From Cacconaster sp045599325 (GTDB lineage: Bacteria > Bacteroidota > Bacteroidia > Bacteroidales > UBA932), in contig JAZRVT010000030.1 in NCBI GenBank assembly GCA_045599325.1, positions 7,462 through 71,461 on the forward strand: a stretch of DNA of 64,000 nucleotides, in the 5' to 3' direction. A program made the translations under genes and the position numbers. This document shows, piece after piece, positions 42,004-49,302 of the stretch; the stretch's first letter is position 1; each line of letters opens with the position of its first letter. Under the pieces are notes generated by a model that saw only the letters and a program-made list of their open reading frames with translations, had not been told where the DNA came from and ran no database searches.

Positions 42004-42366
42004 TTAGAATTTAAGGCCGCCTTCGCGGGCAGCTTCTGCCAAACTTTTAACTCTTCCGTGATAGAGGTAACCGCCACGGTCGAATGCGACAGTGTTGATA
42101 CCCTTTTCAATTGCACGCTCTGCAATCGCCTTGCCTACTACAGCTGCAGCCTCGATGCCGGTCTTGCCCTTGCAAGCCTCCACGAGAGCCTTGTCGTTGG
42201 AAGCGGCGCTCGCGAGAGTGACACCCTTAAGATCGTCGACAACCTGTACGTAGATCTGTTTATTGCTTCTGAAAACCACCATCCTTGGTCTTTCGGCAGT
42301 GCCGTTGACCACCTTGCGGATGCGATAGTGGATCCTCTGTCTTCTTTCTTGTTTAGTCATTGCCAT
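42004..42366 (-). CDS. rplR: Ribosomal protein L18
   Basis: 5S rRNA-binding protein, 120 residues. It has 'RIHYRIRKVVNGTAERPRM' early and 'FDRGGYLYHGRVKSLAEAAR' at the C-terminus. Two in-frame ATGs (42366 and 42360) compete. GGAGA 7 to 12 bases upstream suits the first. Confidence 0.96.
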   Translation of the reverse strand: MAMTKQERRQRIHYRIRKVVNGTAERPRMVVFRSNKQIYVQVVDDLKGVTLASAASNDKALVEACKGKTGIEAAAVVGKAIAERAIEKGINTVAFDRGGYLYHGRVKSLAEAAREGGLKF

Positions 42367-42380
42367 AACTTGATCTCCTA

Positions 42381-42941
42381 TTATTTAGCTGCGGCTGACT
42401 TACCCGCCTTGCGACGGAGCTGTTCACCGACGAACTTGATACCCTTGCCCTTGTATGGTTCAGGCTTGCGGAATGAGCGGACCTTTGCAGCGACCATACC
42501 GAGGAGCTGCTTGTCAGCGCTTTTCAAAATGAGCACAGGATTCTGGCCCTTCTTAACTGCAGGGGCTTCAGCCTTGATTTCCACTGGGAACTGGAACTGG
42601 ATGTCGTGTGAGTAACCGAGAGAGAAAGTGGCGATCTGGCCATTGACCTCAACGCGGTAACCTACACCGACGAGTTCCTGCTGGATTGTGAATCCCTCGG
42701 AAACACCGACTACCATATTGTTGATCAAAGCGCGGTAGAGGCCGTGCATTGAGCGGTGGCGAGGCTGGTCTGTAGGACGCTTAACTGTAAGCACATTCCC
42801 GTCGACTGAAACTTCGATGTCCGGATCTACTTTCTGGGTCATCTCGCCGAGCGGGCCTTTCACCTTGATGACGTTGTCGTCGCTGACTGAAACAGAGACG
42901 CCAACCGGAAGGTTTACAGGTAATTTACCAATTCTTGACAT
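42381..42941 (-). CDS. rplF: Ribosomal protein L6
   Basis: 186 residues with the two repeated L6 domains; the C-terminal 'GVGYRVEVNGQIATFSLGYS' and 'RKPEPYKGKGIKFVGEQLRR' bind 23S rRNA near the factor-binding site. It ends 14 bases before rplR. Confidence 0.97.
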   Translation of the reverse strand: MSRIGKLPVNLPVGVSVSVSDDNVIKVKGPLGEMTQKVDPDIEVSVDGNVLTVKRPTDQPRHRSMHGLYRALINNMVVGVSEGFTIQQELVGVGYRVEVNGQIATFSLGYSHDIQFQFPVEIKAEAPAVKKGQNPVLILKSADKQLLGMVAAKVRSFRKPEPYKGKGIKFVGEQLRRKAGKSAAAK

Positions 42942-42966
42942 TATTCTGAATTTTTATTGTTGACAA

Positions 42967-43362
42967 TTAATAGACGTAACAAAGCACTTCACCGCCGACA
43001 TTGAGGGTCTTTGCTTCCTTGTCGGTGATAATACCTTTGGATGTGGAGAGGATAGCGATTCCGAGACCATTGAGCACACGCGGCATGTTTTCAACGTCGG
43101 TGTAGGTTCTCAGACCCGGAGAGCTGACGCGGACAAGCTTCTTGACAGCAGCTTTCTTTGTCTCCGGATGGTACTTGAGCGCCATCTTGATAGTGTTGCA
43201 AGGTGTGCCTTCGACAACCTTGTAAGCGAGAATGTAACCCTTTTCGTGAAGAATACGGGTAATCTCGACTTTCATCTTGGATGCAGGAACCTCTACGGTC
43301 TTGTGACCTGCGAGATACGCATTGCGGACTCTTGTCAGATAATCTGCGATTGGATCAGTCAT
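42967..43362 (-). CDS. rpsH: Ribosomal protein S8
   Basis: 131 residues. It starts 'MTDPIADYLTRVRNAYLAGH' and contains the C-terminal 'VLNGLGIAILSTSKGIITDK' that contacts 16S rRNA. In E. coli S8 represses the spc operon at rplE mRNA; no matching structure was confirmed here. The 96-base gap before it (43363-43458) is the longest inside the operon and holds a CG-rich patch around TCGCGA but no gene. Confidence 0.97.
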   Translation of the reverse strand: MTDPIADYLTRVRNAYLAGHKTVEVPASKMKVEITRILHEKGYILAYKVVEGTPCNTIKMALKYHPETKKAAVKKLVRVSSPGLRTYTDVENMPRVLNGLGIAILSTSKGIITDKEAKTLNVGGEVLCYVY

Positions 43363-43458
43363 TTTGTTTGTTTTTGTTTGAATTCGACGTCACTCGGAAA
43401 AGGCCTGTCGCGACGCCCGATATCCAATGGTTAATTATTATATTATAAGTATATGCTC

Positions 43459-43728
43459 TTACCAGCTAGCCTTCTTGACTCCCGGGATCAGGCCCTTTGA
43501 AGCCATCTCACGGAACTGAATACGGCTGATGCCGAATTCGCGCATATATCCCTTAGGACGTCCTGTGATGGAGCAGCGGTTGTGCTGGCGGCAAGGGGAG
43601 CTGTTCTTTGGGAGCTTGTCGAGAGCGGCCCAGTCGCCGGCTTCCTTCAGAGCTTTGCGTTTTTCAGCATATTTGGCACACAGTGCAGCGCGTTTTACTT
43701 CGCGTGCTTTCATTGATTCTTTTGCCAT
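43459..43728 (-). CDS. rpsN: Ribosomal protein S14 (zinc-free long form)
   Basis: 89 residues, the long form, lacking the two CxxC pairs of the short zinc form. It ends 'GLIPGVKKASW' and contains 'HNRCSITGRPKGYMREFGIS'. It lies 5 bases after rplE. Confidence 0.96.
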   Translation of the reverse strand: MAKESMKAREVKRAALCAKYAEKRKALKEAGDWAALDKLPKNSSPCRQHNRCSITGRPKGYMREFGISRIQFREMASKGLIPGVKKASW

Positions 43729-43733
43729 ACCTC

Positions 43734-44348
43734 TTAGTTGTTATGTTTGATATTCTTGAAAGGTACACCGAATTCGCGGAGAAGGGCGTAAGCCTCTTCA
43801 TCCTTGGTAGCTGTGGTGACAAATGTAATCTCCATACCCATCACCTTGGTGATCTTGTCGATGTCGATCTCCGGGAAGATGATCTGTTCCTTGACGCCGA
43901 GGGTGTAGTTGCCTCTGCCGTCGAAGTTCTCAGCGACGCCCTTGAAGTCCCTGATACGAGGGAGGGAGACAGCGATGAGCCTTTCGAGGAACTCATACAT
44001 CTTGATACCGCGGAGGGTTACCTTTGCTCCGATAGGCATTCCCTTACGGAGTTTGAAGTTGGAGATGTCTTTGCGTGAGACAGTCTGGACAGCCTTCTGG
44101 CCAGTGATAGAGGTAAGTTCCTGCTGAGCGACCTCAACGAGCTTCTTGTCCTGGGTTGCAGAACCGATGCCTTCGTTGATGGTGATCTTCACGAGCTTTG
44201 GAACCTGCATCACTGTGGAGTACTTGAACTCCTTCATGAGCTTGTCAACAATCTCTTCCTTGTACTTCTTCTGAAGTGAAGGAACATATCCGATCTGTGC
44301 CATTGTAGGACCCTGAGGTACCGCAGCAGCTTTTTCTTTCTTTGCCAT
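43734..44348 (-). CDS. rplE: Ribosomal protein L5
   Basis: 5S rRNA-binding protein, 204 residues. The L5 fold starts at about residue 20 ('YVPSLQKKYKEEIVDKL'). The first 15 residues, rich in Lys, Ala and Pro, are an extension that could be trimmed to an internal Met, but GAGGAG about 9 bases before the first ATG supports the longer form. One-base overlap with rplX. Confidence 0.96.
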   Translation of the reverse strand: MAKKEKAAAVPQGPTMAQIGYVPSLQKKYKEEIVDKLMKEFKYSTVMQVPKLVKITINEGIGSATQDKKLVEVAQQELTSITGQKAVQTVSRKDISNFKLRKGMPIGAKVTLRGIKMYEFLERLIAVSLPRIRDFKGVAENFDGRGNYTLGVKEQIIFPEIDIDKITKVMGMEITFVTTATKDEEAYALLREFGVPFKNIKHNN

Positions 44349-44668
44349 TACTTGATCTCCTCACCTGATTTTTTAGCGTAGCGTACGAGTTTGCCCTTGT
44401 CGTTGAGACGACGGCCGATCTTGGTTGCGCCGCCCTTGACAGGGTCAACGACCTGAAGATTCGAAACGTGGATGCCAGCTTCCTGTTTAACAATACCACC
44501 CTGAGGGTTCTTTGAATTAGGTTTGGTGTGCTTGCTGATCATGTTGACTCCTTCAACGATCGCACGGCTCTTCTCAACGTCGACGCTGAGAACCTTTCCG
44601 GTCTTGCCCTTGTCGTTGCCGGCATTCACATAGACCATGTCACCTTTCTTTACGTGTAATTTTGCCAT
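44348..44668 (-). CDS. rplX: Ribosomal protein L24
   Basis: 106 residues with a KOW motif near the N-terminus ('VKKGDMVYVNAGNDKGKTGK'). It starts large-subunit assembly. GGAGA lies upstream of the ATG. It is 14 bases after rplN. Confidence 0.96.
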   Translation of the reverse strand: MAKLHVKKGDMVYVNAGNDKGKTGKVLSVDVEKSRAIVEGVNMISKHTKPNSKNPQGGIVKQEAGIHVSNLQVVDPVKGGATKIGRRLNDKGKLVRYAKKSGEEIK

Positions 44669-44682
44669 AGTACGGTCTCCTA

Positions 44683-45048
44683 TTATAATACTTCAGGTGC
44701 CAGTGAGACAATTTTCATATAATTTTCGCGGAGTTCGCGTGCAACCGGACCGAAAATACGGGTTCCAACAACCTCATCCTGCTTGCTGAGCAGAACGCAG
44801 GCGTTGTCGTCAAAACGGATATAAGAACCATCCGGACGGCGGATTTCCTTCTTTGTACGGACTACCACTGCGTTTGAAACTGCGCCCTTCTTGGTGTTGC
44901 CGCCAGGGATTGCGCTCTTGACAGCGACGACAATCTTGTCGCCGACAGTGGCATAGCGGTGACGTGTGCCACCAAGGACACGGATGCAGAGGACTTCCTT
45001 CGCTCCTGAGTTGTCTGCCACTAAAAGACGTGATTCTTGCTGTATCAT
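44683..45048 (-). CDS. rplN: Ribosomal protein L14
   Basis: 121 residues, start 'MIQQESRLLVADNSGAKEVL', with the conserved 'GPVARELRENYMKIVSLAPE' at the end. It forms inter-subunit bridge B8. It starts 1 base after rpsQ. Confidence 0.97.
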   Translation of the reverse strand: MIQQESRLLVADNSGAKEVLCIRVLGGTRHRYATVGDKIVVAVKSAIPGGNTKKGAVSNAVVVRTKKEIRRPDGSYIRFDDNACVLLSKQDEVVGTRIFGPVARELRENYMKIVSLAPEVL

Positions 45049-45049
45049 T

Positions 45050-45304
45050 TTACTTGACTTTTTCTACGATTTCTACTAATCTCCAACGTTTGGTCTTGCT
45101 GAGAGGGCGGGTCTCCATGATGCGGACCTTGTCGCCTTCGCTGCACTCGTTCTTGTCATCCTGAGCGACGAACTTTGTGGTCTTGTTCACAAACTTGCCG
45201 TAGATCGGGTGCATCTCCTTGGTCTTGACAGCAACTACGATAGATTTATCCATTTTGTTGCTTACTACGATACCGATTCTTTCTTTACGAAGATTTCTTT
45301 CCAT
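45050..45304 (-). CDS. rpsQ: Ribosomal protein S17
   Basis: 84 residues, OB fold, with 'RIGIVVSNKMDKSIVVAVKT' and 'KVRIMETRPLSKTKRWRLVE'. Family-typical in length. It is 14 bases after rpmC. Confidence 0.96.
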   Translation of the reverse strand: MERNLRKERIGIVVSNKMDKSIVVAVKTKEMHPIYGKFVNKTTKFVAQDDKNECSEGDKVRIMETRPLSKTKRWRLVEIVEKVK

Positions 45305-45318
45305 AGGACTTTTCTATA

Positions 45319-45513
45319 TTAGTTCTGTTGTTCTTTTTCAGCGAGAACTGTCATCATCCTTGCGATGTCAGCCTTTGCCTTCTTGATAGTAGAAGTGTTT
45401 TCCAATGGAGAGATGACGTGGTTCATCTTCATACGGTTGAGATTCTGCTTCTCAGCTTCGAGACGCTCGCGGAGGTCCTTGACTGCCATCTCGGTGATTT
45501 CTTTCTTTTTCAT
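45319..45513 (-). CDS. rpmC: Ribosomal protein L29
   Basis: A 64-residue helical-hairpin protein at the tunnel exit, 'LRERLEAEKQNLNRMKMNHV'. GGAGA lies 8 or so bases before the ATG. It is 18 bases after rplP. Confidence 0.95.
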   Translation of the reverse strand: MKKKEITEMAVKDLRERLEAEKQNLNRMKMNHVISPLENTSTIKKAKADIARMMTVLAEKEQQN

Positions 45514-45531
45514 TTTCTTCTCTCCTAACGA

Positions 45532-45951
45532 TTATTCAACATAGTCTCTCCTGACTACGAACTTGGTTGTAATAGGGAGCTTCTGGGCGCCGAGGCGGAG
45601 AGCCTCTTTAGCAACTTCCATTGGAACGCCTTCAGCTTCGATAAGCATACGGCCTGGGGTAACAGGAGCCACAAAGCCCTCAGGATTACCTTTACCTTTA
45701 CCCATACGGACCTCTGCAGGCTTCTTCGTATAAGGCTTGTCAGGGAATACGCGAATCCAGATTTTACCTTCACGTTTCATGTAACGAACGACAGCCTGGC
45801 GGGCGGCCTCAATCTGCTGACCGGTCAGCCAGCAGCTTTCCATAGTCTTGATGCCGAAAGATCCGAAGGCCAGCTGGCTGCCTCTCTGAGCAACACCTTT
45901 CATGCGGCCTTTCTGCTGTCTTCTGAATTTGGTTTTCTTAGGTTGTAACAT
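45532..45951 (-). CDS. rplP: Ribosomal protein L16 (first gene of the operon)
   Basis: 139 residues from ATG 45951, start 'MLQPKKTKFRRQQKGRMKG', with 'RMGKGKGNPEGFVAPVTPG' near residue 80. It sits by the peptidyl-transferase centre. The frame is open 27 codons further upstream, but those codons run through the 5' leader and up to the -7 box, so they are not translated. In most bacteria rpsC directly precedes rplP; here a 187-base non-coding stretch and a dipeptidase gene lie there instead, and the gene has its own promoter. Confidence 0.96.
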   Translation of the reverse strand: MLQPKKTKFRRQQKGRMKGVAQRGSQLAFGSFGIKTMESCWLTGQQIEAARQAVVRYMKREGKIWIRVFPDKPYTKKPAEVRMGKGKGNPEGFVAPVTPGRMLIEAEGVPMEVAKEALRLGAQKLPITTKFVVRRDYVE

Positions 45952-45992
45952 TTCTTTATAACTTAAAAAATTTCTTAAACTCTTAACTATCA

Positions 45993-46022
45993 GTATCTTA
46001 GCCCATTCCACGCATAAGATAC
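45993..46022 (-). promoter_or_regulatory. Hairpin at the 5' end of the rplP leader
   Basis: Minus strand GTATCTTA (46022-46015) is perfectly complementary to TAAGATAC (46000-45993) with a 14-base loop. It starts about at the predicted transcription start (near 46025), 41 bases before the rplP ATG. It is not followed by a T run. A site for autogenous control by a ribosomal protein is possible but unproven. Confidence 0.5.
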
Positions 46023-46029
46023 AGGGTTG

Positions 46030-46059
46030 CAAAGGTAGTGAAAAAAATTAAATACCAAA
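46030..46059 (-). promoter_or_regulatory. Promoter of the rplP-rplQ ribosomal operon
   Basis: Minus strand -33 TTTG (46059-46056), an 18-base spacer and -7 TACCTTTG (46037-46030): both boxes match the Bacteroidota consensus. The predicted start is about 46025, leaving a leader of roughly 70 bases. Confidence 0.8.
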
Positions 46060-46093
46060 AATAATTGTCAATTTTCGACAAAAATTTTTGGTA
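46053..46093. repeat. 41-base interrupted palindrome over the -33 box of the rplP promoter
   Basis: TACCAAAAAT (46053-46062) mirrors ATTTTTGGTA (46084-46093), and nested inside, TTGTC (46065-46069) mirrors GACAA (46077-46081). The left arm contains the -33 TTTG. It could serve as an operator, as a terminator for the upstream dipeptidase gene (a T-rich stretch follows on the minus strand), or both. Confidence 0.55.
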
Positions 46094-46100
46094 CTTAACC

Positions 46101-46116
46101 CGCTGAATTATCAGCG
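46101..46116 (-). repeat. Small hairpin downstream of the dipeptidase gene
   Basis: CGCTGA (46101-46106) mirrors TCAGCG (46111-46116) around ATTA. It has no T run of its own and lies 23 bases after the dipeptidase stop, so it may support 3'-end formation. Confidence 0.3.
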
Positions 46117-46138
46117 ACTTATGTGATTTGAAAAGCCG

Positions 46139-47203
46139 CTAGAAACTTACCTTTTCGACCGCGCGCATAACTCTGAGGATATTGCCTCCCCAGAAGAGTT
46201 CAAGCTCCTTGTCAGTCCAGCCGCGGCGCATCAGCTCGACAGTGATATACTTCATCTTGGACGCATCCTCGAGACCGGCCATTCCGCCGCCGCCGTCAAA
46301 GTCAGTGCCGATGCCGACATACTCCGGTCCGACAAGGTTCCTGACATAGTCCACGTGGTCGCAGAAGGTCGAGACGTTGACCTCGGCCGCAGGCTTCCAG
46401 GAGAGAGCCCAGCGCCCTGTTGTGACCTGGATGACACCGCCCGTCGCGGCGATCGCCTGTATCTCATCGTCGGTCAGGTTGCGCGGATGGTCCTTGATGG
46501 CATACACGCAGGAGTGAGAGCAGATGACAGGGGCCTTGCTCACGGCGCAGCAGTCGTAGAGGGTCTCCGAGGAGGCGTGTGACACATCCACCAGGATGCC
46601 GAGGCGGTTCATCTCGGCCACCATCTTCTCGCCGTAAGGAGAGAGGCCGTGCCAGCGTGCCACGCTGTCGCGGGAGGAGTCGCACACATCGTTGTTGTAG
46701 TTGTGGCAGAGGGTGATGATGCGCACGCCCTCGTTGTAGAATTCATAGAGCTTCTTGATGTCGCGTCCGATAGGGTATGCATTCTCGAGGCCCATCACAA
46801 GAGCAAGCCTGCCCTCCTTCTTCAGTTTCTTGATGTCCTTGACGGAATATGCGATCCCGGCCTCGTCGGAGTGGTCGGCGATGTAATCCTTGATGGCCTT
46901 CATCTTGCCCATCGCATAATCATACTTCTTCAGCTCGGTGGCCTCGTCGAGAGGACCCTGGCCGAGATAGATCGGATAGAAGCAGCAGTCCACCCTGCCC
47001 TCCCGGAGATTCGGGAACGATGCCTGAAGGTTCTTCTTGCCGACCGGCAGATGAAGGGCGGTGTCCGTATGGGTGTCGACAGAGATGATCCTGTCGTGAA
47101 GTTTCTCGGCTCTTGCCAGCAGCTCGGCGTCATCGCCGGCGACAGTGAATGAGAGCGCCGCAAATGTGAGCAGCGCCATCAGCATCCGGTTAAATATTCT
47201 CAT
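46139..47203 (-). CDS. M19 family membrane dipeptidase
   Basis: Zinc dipeptidase of the renal-dipeptidase type, 354 residues. A signal peptide is at 1-21 ('MRIFNRMLMALLTFAALSFT'). Zinc ligands: His-x-Asp in 'SVDTHTDTALH', Glu in 'VMGLENAYPIG', His in 'VDVSHASSETL' and 'VICSHSCVYAIKDHPRNL'; 'GIGTDFDGGGG' closes the barrel. I start at ATG 47203. The frame extends 56 codons upstream, but that is inside the transporter gene. It overlaps the transporter stop by 4 bases (ATGA). The exported location and the glutamate transporter next door suggest a role in dipeptide use. Confidence 0.92.
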   Translation of the reverse strand: MRIFNRMLMALLTFAALSFTVAGDDAELLARAEKLHDRIISVDTHTDTALHLPVGKKNLQASFPNLREGRVDCCFYPIYLGQGPLDEATELKKYDYAMGKMKAIKDYIADHSDEAGIAYSVKDIKKLKKEGRLALVMGLENAYPIGRDIKKLYEFYNEGVRIITLCHNYNNDVCDSSRDSVARWHGLSPYGEKMVAEMNRLGILVDVSHASSETLYDCCAVSKAPVICSHSCVYAIKDHPRNLTDDEIQAIAATGGVIQVTTGRWALSWKPAAEVNVSTFCDHVDYVRNLVGPEYVGIGTDFDGGGGMAGLEDASKMKYITVELMRRGWTDKELELFWGGNILRVMRAVEKVSF

Positions 47204-48567
47204 TTCTTTTTGTTTGAAAGTTCTTTTGCTGGAATCCACCACTTTAATCTCCAGGCGAGGAAAATGATAAGCAGGGATATCAGAAGACAGCCGAGCATCA
47301 TCCAGAGCCCCTTGCCGGCAGCGAAGAGGATCGGCACGAAGGTGATGAGCAATATCTCGACAGGTGCGCACGGGAGATATGCCAGCGCGTAGTCGTCCAT
47401 TGCGCGGCTTGCCATCTTAGGGTCCACTATACGGAGCAGGGCTATGCCCATCGCCATTGTCCCGGTCCACCAGCCCCAGGCGAAGATCGACTTCTCAAAC
47501 CAGTCCTTGCGGTTCAGGTGGCGGCCGAAGAAGAAGACCGTGAAGACGGTGACAGCAACGCCGACCAGGAACAGCACAAGCAGCGGCCAGGCGTACTTGA
47601 CCACCACCGAAAGCTTGATGGAGGCCACTCCGCAGGCAACCAGCAGGTCGGTTGCGGAGCTGCTGATGCTGGCCGTGGTCTTCTGGTCCACATATTTCAG
47701 CGCGCCTGTCTTGTCGAGGCAGACCTTCAGCAGCAGCCCCACTATGAAGGCGCAGCTGAAGACCGGAAGCTCCAGCTTCGGCCAGGCCGCCTTGACTCCC
47801 TGGCTGATGAGGTAGCCGCCGAAGGCAGCCACAAGCACCAGTGCAAGGTGGAAGACGTGAGAGTCGACGGAGATTGAGGAGACTGTGCCTATTGCGTGAG
47901 GCTCGCGCTTCTCCTCAGGGATAAGGCCGGTGCGGAGCTCGTCAGGAAGGTCGTCGAAATCAGTGATATAGGAAGTCTGGCCCTTCTTGGTGGCGATCTT
48001 GACAAAGAGCAGGCCGCCGAGGATTGCCAGTATGACGCCCATTGTCGCAGTGGTCATTCCGAGGCTGGTGGCCTCATCCCATCCGAGGCCGTCGAATGCG
48101 GAGCCGATGGCGGCGGCGGTACCGTGGCCTCCGTAGAAGCCGGTCGGAAGCATGACACCGAAGGCCGGGTTGAGCTCAGGCCATATCATATTCAGGACCA
48201 GCAGTCCGAAGAGGCCCATCACCGCCCACTGGAAAAGCATTCCGAACTGGGAGTAGGCCCACATCGGGCCGACCCTCTTCGCCACCTCCTTCACCTTGAA
48301 GCTCGGGGATGAGAGCGGCAGCGCGCCGAACACAATGGCGATGAGAATCGCGGAATAGGTGCTGACGCTGTTGGAAAGAGGGAGCCATCCCAGTCCGTTG
48401 GGGCCGAAGACGAGGCCCAGGATACCTGCGATGAGGCTTGGCGGAATGAAGAGTTTCTGAACTAACTTGACTTTTACGCGGATGAGCTTCCCCACGAGCA
48501 GCAGCGCCAGGATGATGCTGAAGTCAGAGAAGAGAACCCATGGTGTGAAATTTGCTGGAACGGCCAT
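47200..48567 (-). CDS. GltS family sodium:glutamate symporter
   Basis: A 455-residue membrane protein. Two repeated halves of the GltS fold are visible, with 'LPTGFYGGHGTAAAIGSAF' in the first half (the GHGTA motif) and 'FFGRHLNRKDWFEKSIFAWG' with 'GTMAMGIALLRIVDP' in the second. A charged loop of about 40 residues (about 200-240) separates them. Family members import glutamate with Na+; the exact amino-acid specificity is uncertain. It is the first gene of a two-gene operon with the dipeptidase. The upstream minus strand has TAACTTTA, one mismatch from a -7 box. Confidence 0.88.
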   Translation of the reverse strand: MAVPANFTPWVLFSDFSIILALLLVGKLIRVKVKLVQKLFIPPSLIAGILGLVFGPNGLGWLPLSNSVSTYSAILIAIVFGALPLSSPSFKVKEVAKRVGPMWAYSQFGMLFQWAVMGLFGLLVLNMIWPELNPAFGVMLPTGFYGGHGTAAAIGSAFDGLGWDEATSLGMTTATMGVILAILGGLLFVKIATKKGQTSYITDFDDLPDELRTGLIPEEKREPHAIGTVSSISVDSHVFHLALVLVAAFGGYLISQGVKAAWPKLELPVFSCAFIVGLLLKVCLDKTGALKYVDQKTTASISSSATDLLVACGVASIKLSVVVKYAWPLLVLFLVGVAVTVFTVFFFGRHLNRKDWFEKSIFAWGWWTGTMAMGIALLRIVDPKMASRAMDDYALAYLPCAPVEILLITFVPILFAAGKGLWMMLGCLLISLLIIFLAWRLKWWIPAKELSNKKK

Positions 48568-48616
48568 CTGGTTTTAATTTGTCCTGTAAAGTTAACCAAT
48601 TTTTATCAAAGAATCT

Positions 48617-48624
48617 TACCTTTG
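48617..48624 (+). promoter_or_regulatory. -7 box of the DUF4294 gene
   Basis: TACCTTTG matches TAnnTTTG exactly and ends 9 bases before ATG 48634, so the leader would be only about 5 bases. It rules out the TTG at 48622, which lies inside the box. Confidence 0.6.
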
Positions 48625-48633
48625 CCCCGCACA

Positions 48634-49302
48634 ATGAGAAAATTAGTCCCATACCTGCTGTCATTGCTGCTGCTTGCGGCCGCTGTCCCCTTTGAGGCGG
48701 CAGCTCAGAGCAAGTATGACGACATAGCAGTGATGGGATATATCGTCAGCGGAAATGACACCATCTATGTGGATGAGATACCGCCGGCAGTGATCCACCC
48801 GAAGCAGACAATGAAGCGCCGCGACTGGGTGAAATACTACAAGAGAGTCCACAACTTCAGCAAGGCATACCCCTACGCGCTAGTGGTGAGCAGGGTCATC
48901 AACCAGACCGACAGTCTCTTCGAAGCCGACCATTACTCAGCGAGACAGCAGGAGAAGTACCTCGCCAAGCTGAAGGAGCAGGTCCTGCACGACTTCGAGC
49001 CGATGATGCGCAAGCTCACCCTGAAACAGGGGCTGATGATGGTCCGTCTCATAGACCGCGAGTGCGGGAAGACTCCGTACTACATTCTCAAGTCCTATCT
49101 CGGAGGGGCGACGGCCGGGTTCTGGCAAGGTGTCGCCAAGATGTTCAAAGGAAACCTCAAGCAGCCGTACGACCGCTTCGGCGAAGACAAGGACCTCGAG
49201 GAACTTGTGGGATACTGGGAGCGGGGCCAGTTCGCAGACCTCTATGAGATGATCTTCGGAAAGGAGCCTCCGGAGGTGGAGATTCCGGAAAGATTCAGAT
49301 AA
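48634..49302 (+). CDS. DUF4294 family secreted protein
   Basis: 222 residues with a signal peptide (about 1-24, cleavage near 'FEAAAQSK'). The mature part, 'YVDEIPPAVIHPKQTMKRRD' to 'FWQGVAKMFKGNLKQPYDR', matches the Bacteroidota-specific DUF4294 family. Its role is unknown. It is rich in Tyr and Lys and has no obvious catalytic motif. It is transcribed opposite to the following lpxH and overlaps its 3' end by 8 bases. Confidence 0.82.
   Translation: MRKLVPYLLSLLLLAAAVPFEAAAQSKYDDIAVMGYIVSGNDTIYVDEIPPAVIHPKQTMKRRDWVKYYKRVHNFSKAYPYALVVSRVINQTDSLFEADHYSARQQEKYLAKLKEQVLHDFEPMMRKLTLKQGLMMVRLIDRECGKTPYYILKSYLGGATAGFWQGVAKMFKGNLKQPYDRFGEDKDLEELVGYWERGQFADLYEMIFGKEPPEVEIPERFR

Noticed and set aside
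43363..43458. Hidden small gene between rpsN and rpsH
   Set aside because: No open frame with a ribosomal-type sequence is present in the 96 bases; all expected spc genes are accounted for.
45952..46032. 27-codon extension of rplP upstream of ATG 45951
   Set aside because: It runs through the predicted leader hairpin up to the -7 box and does not match L16.
47204..47371. 56-codon N-terminal extension of the dipeptidase
   Set aside because: It lies inside the transporter gene, and the signal peptide starts only at ATG 47203.
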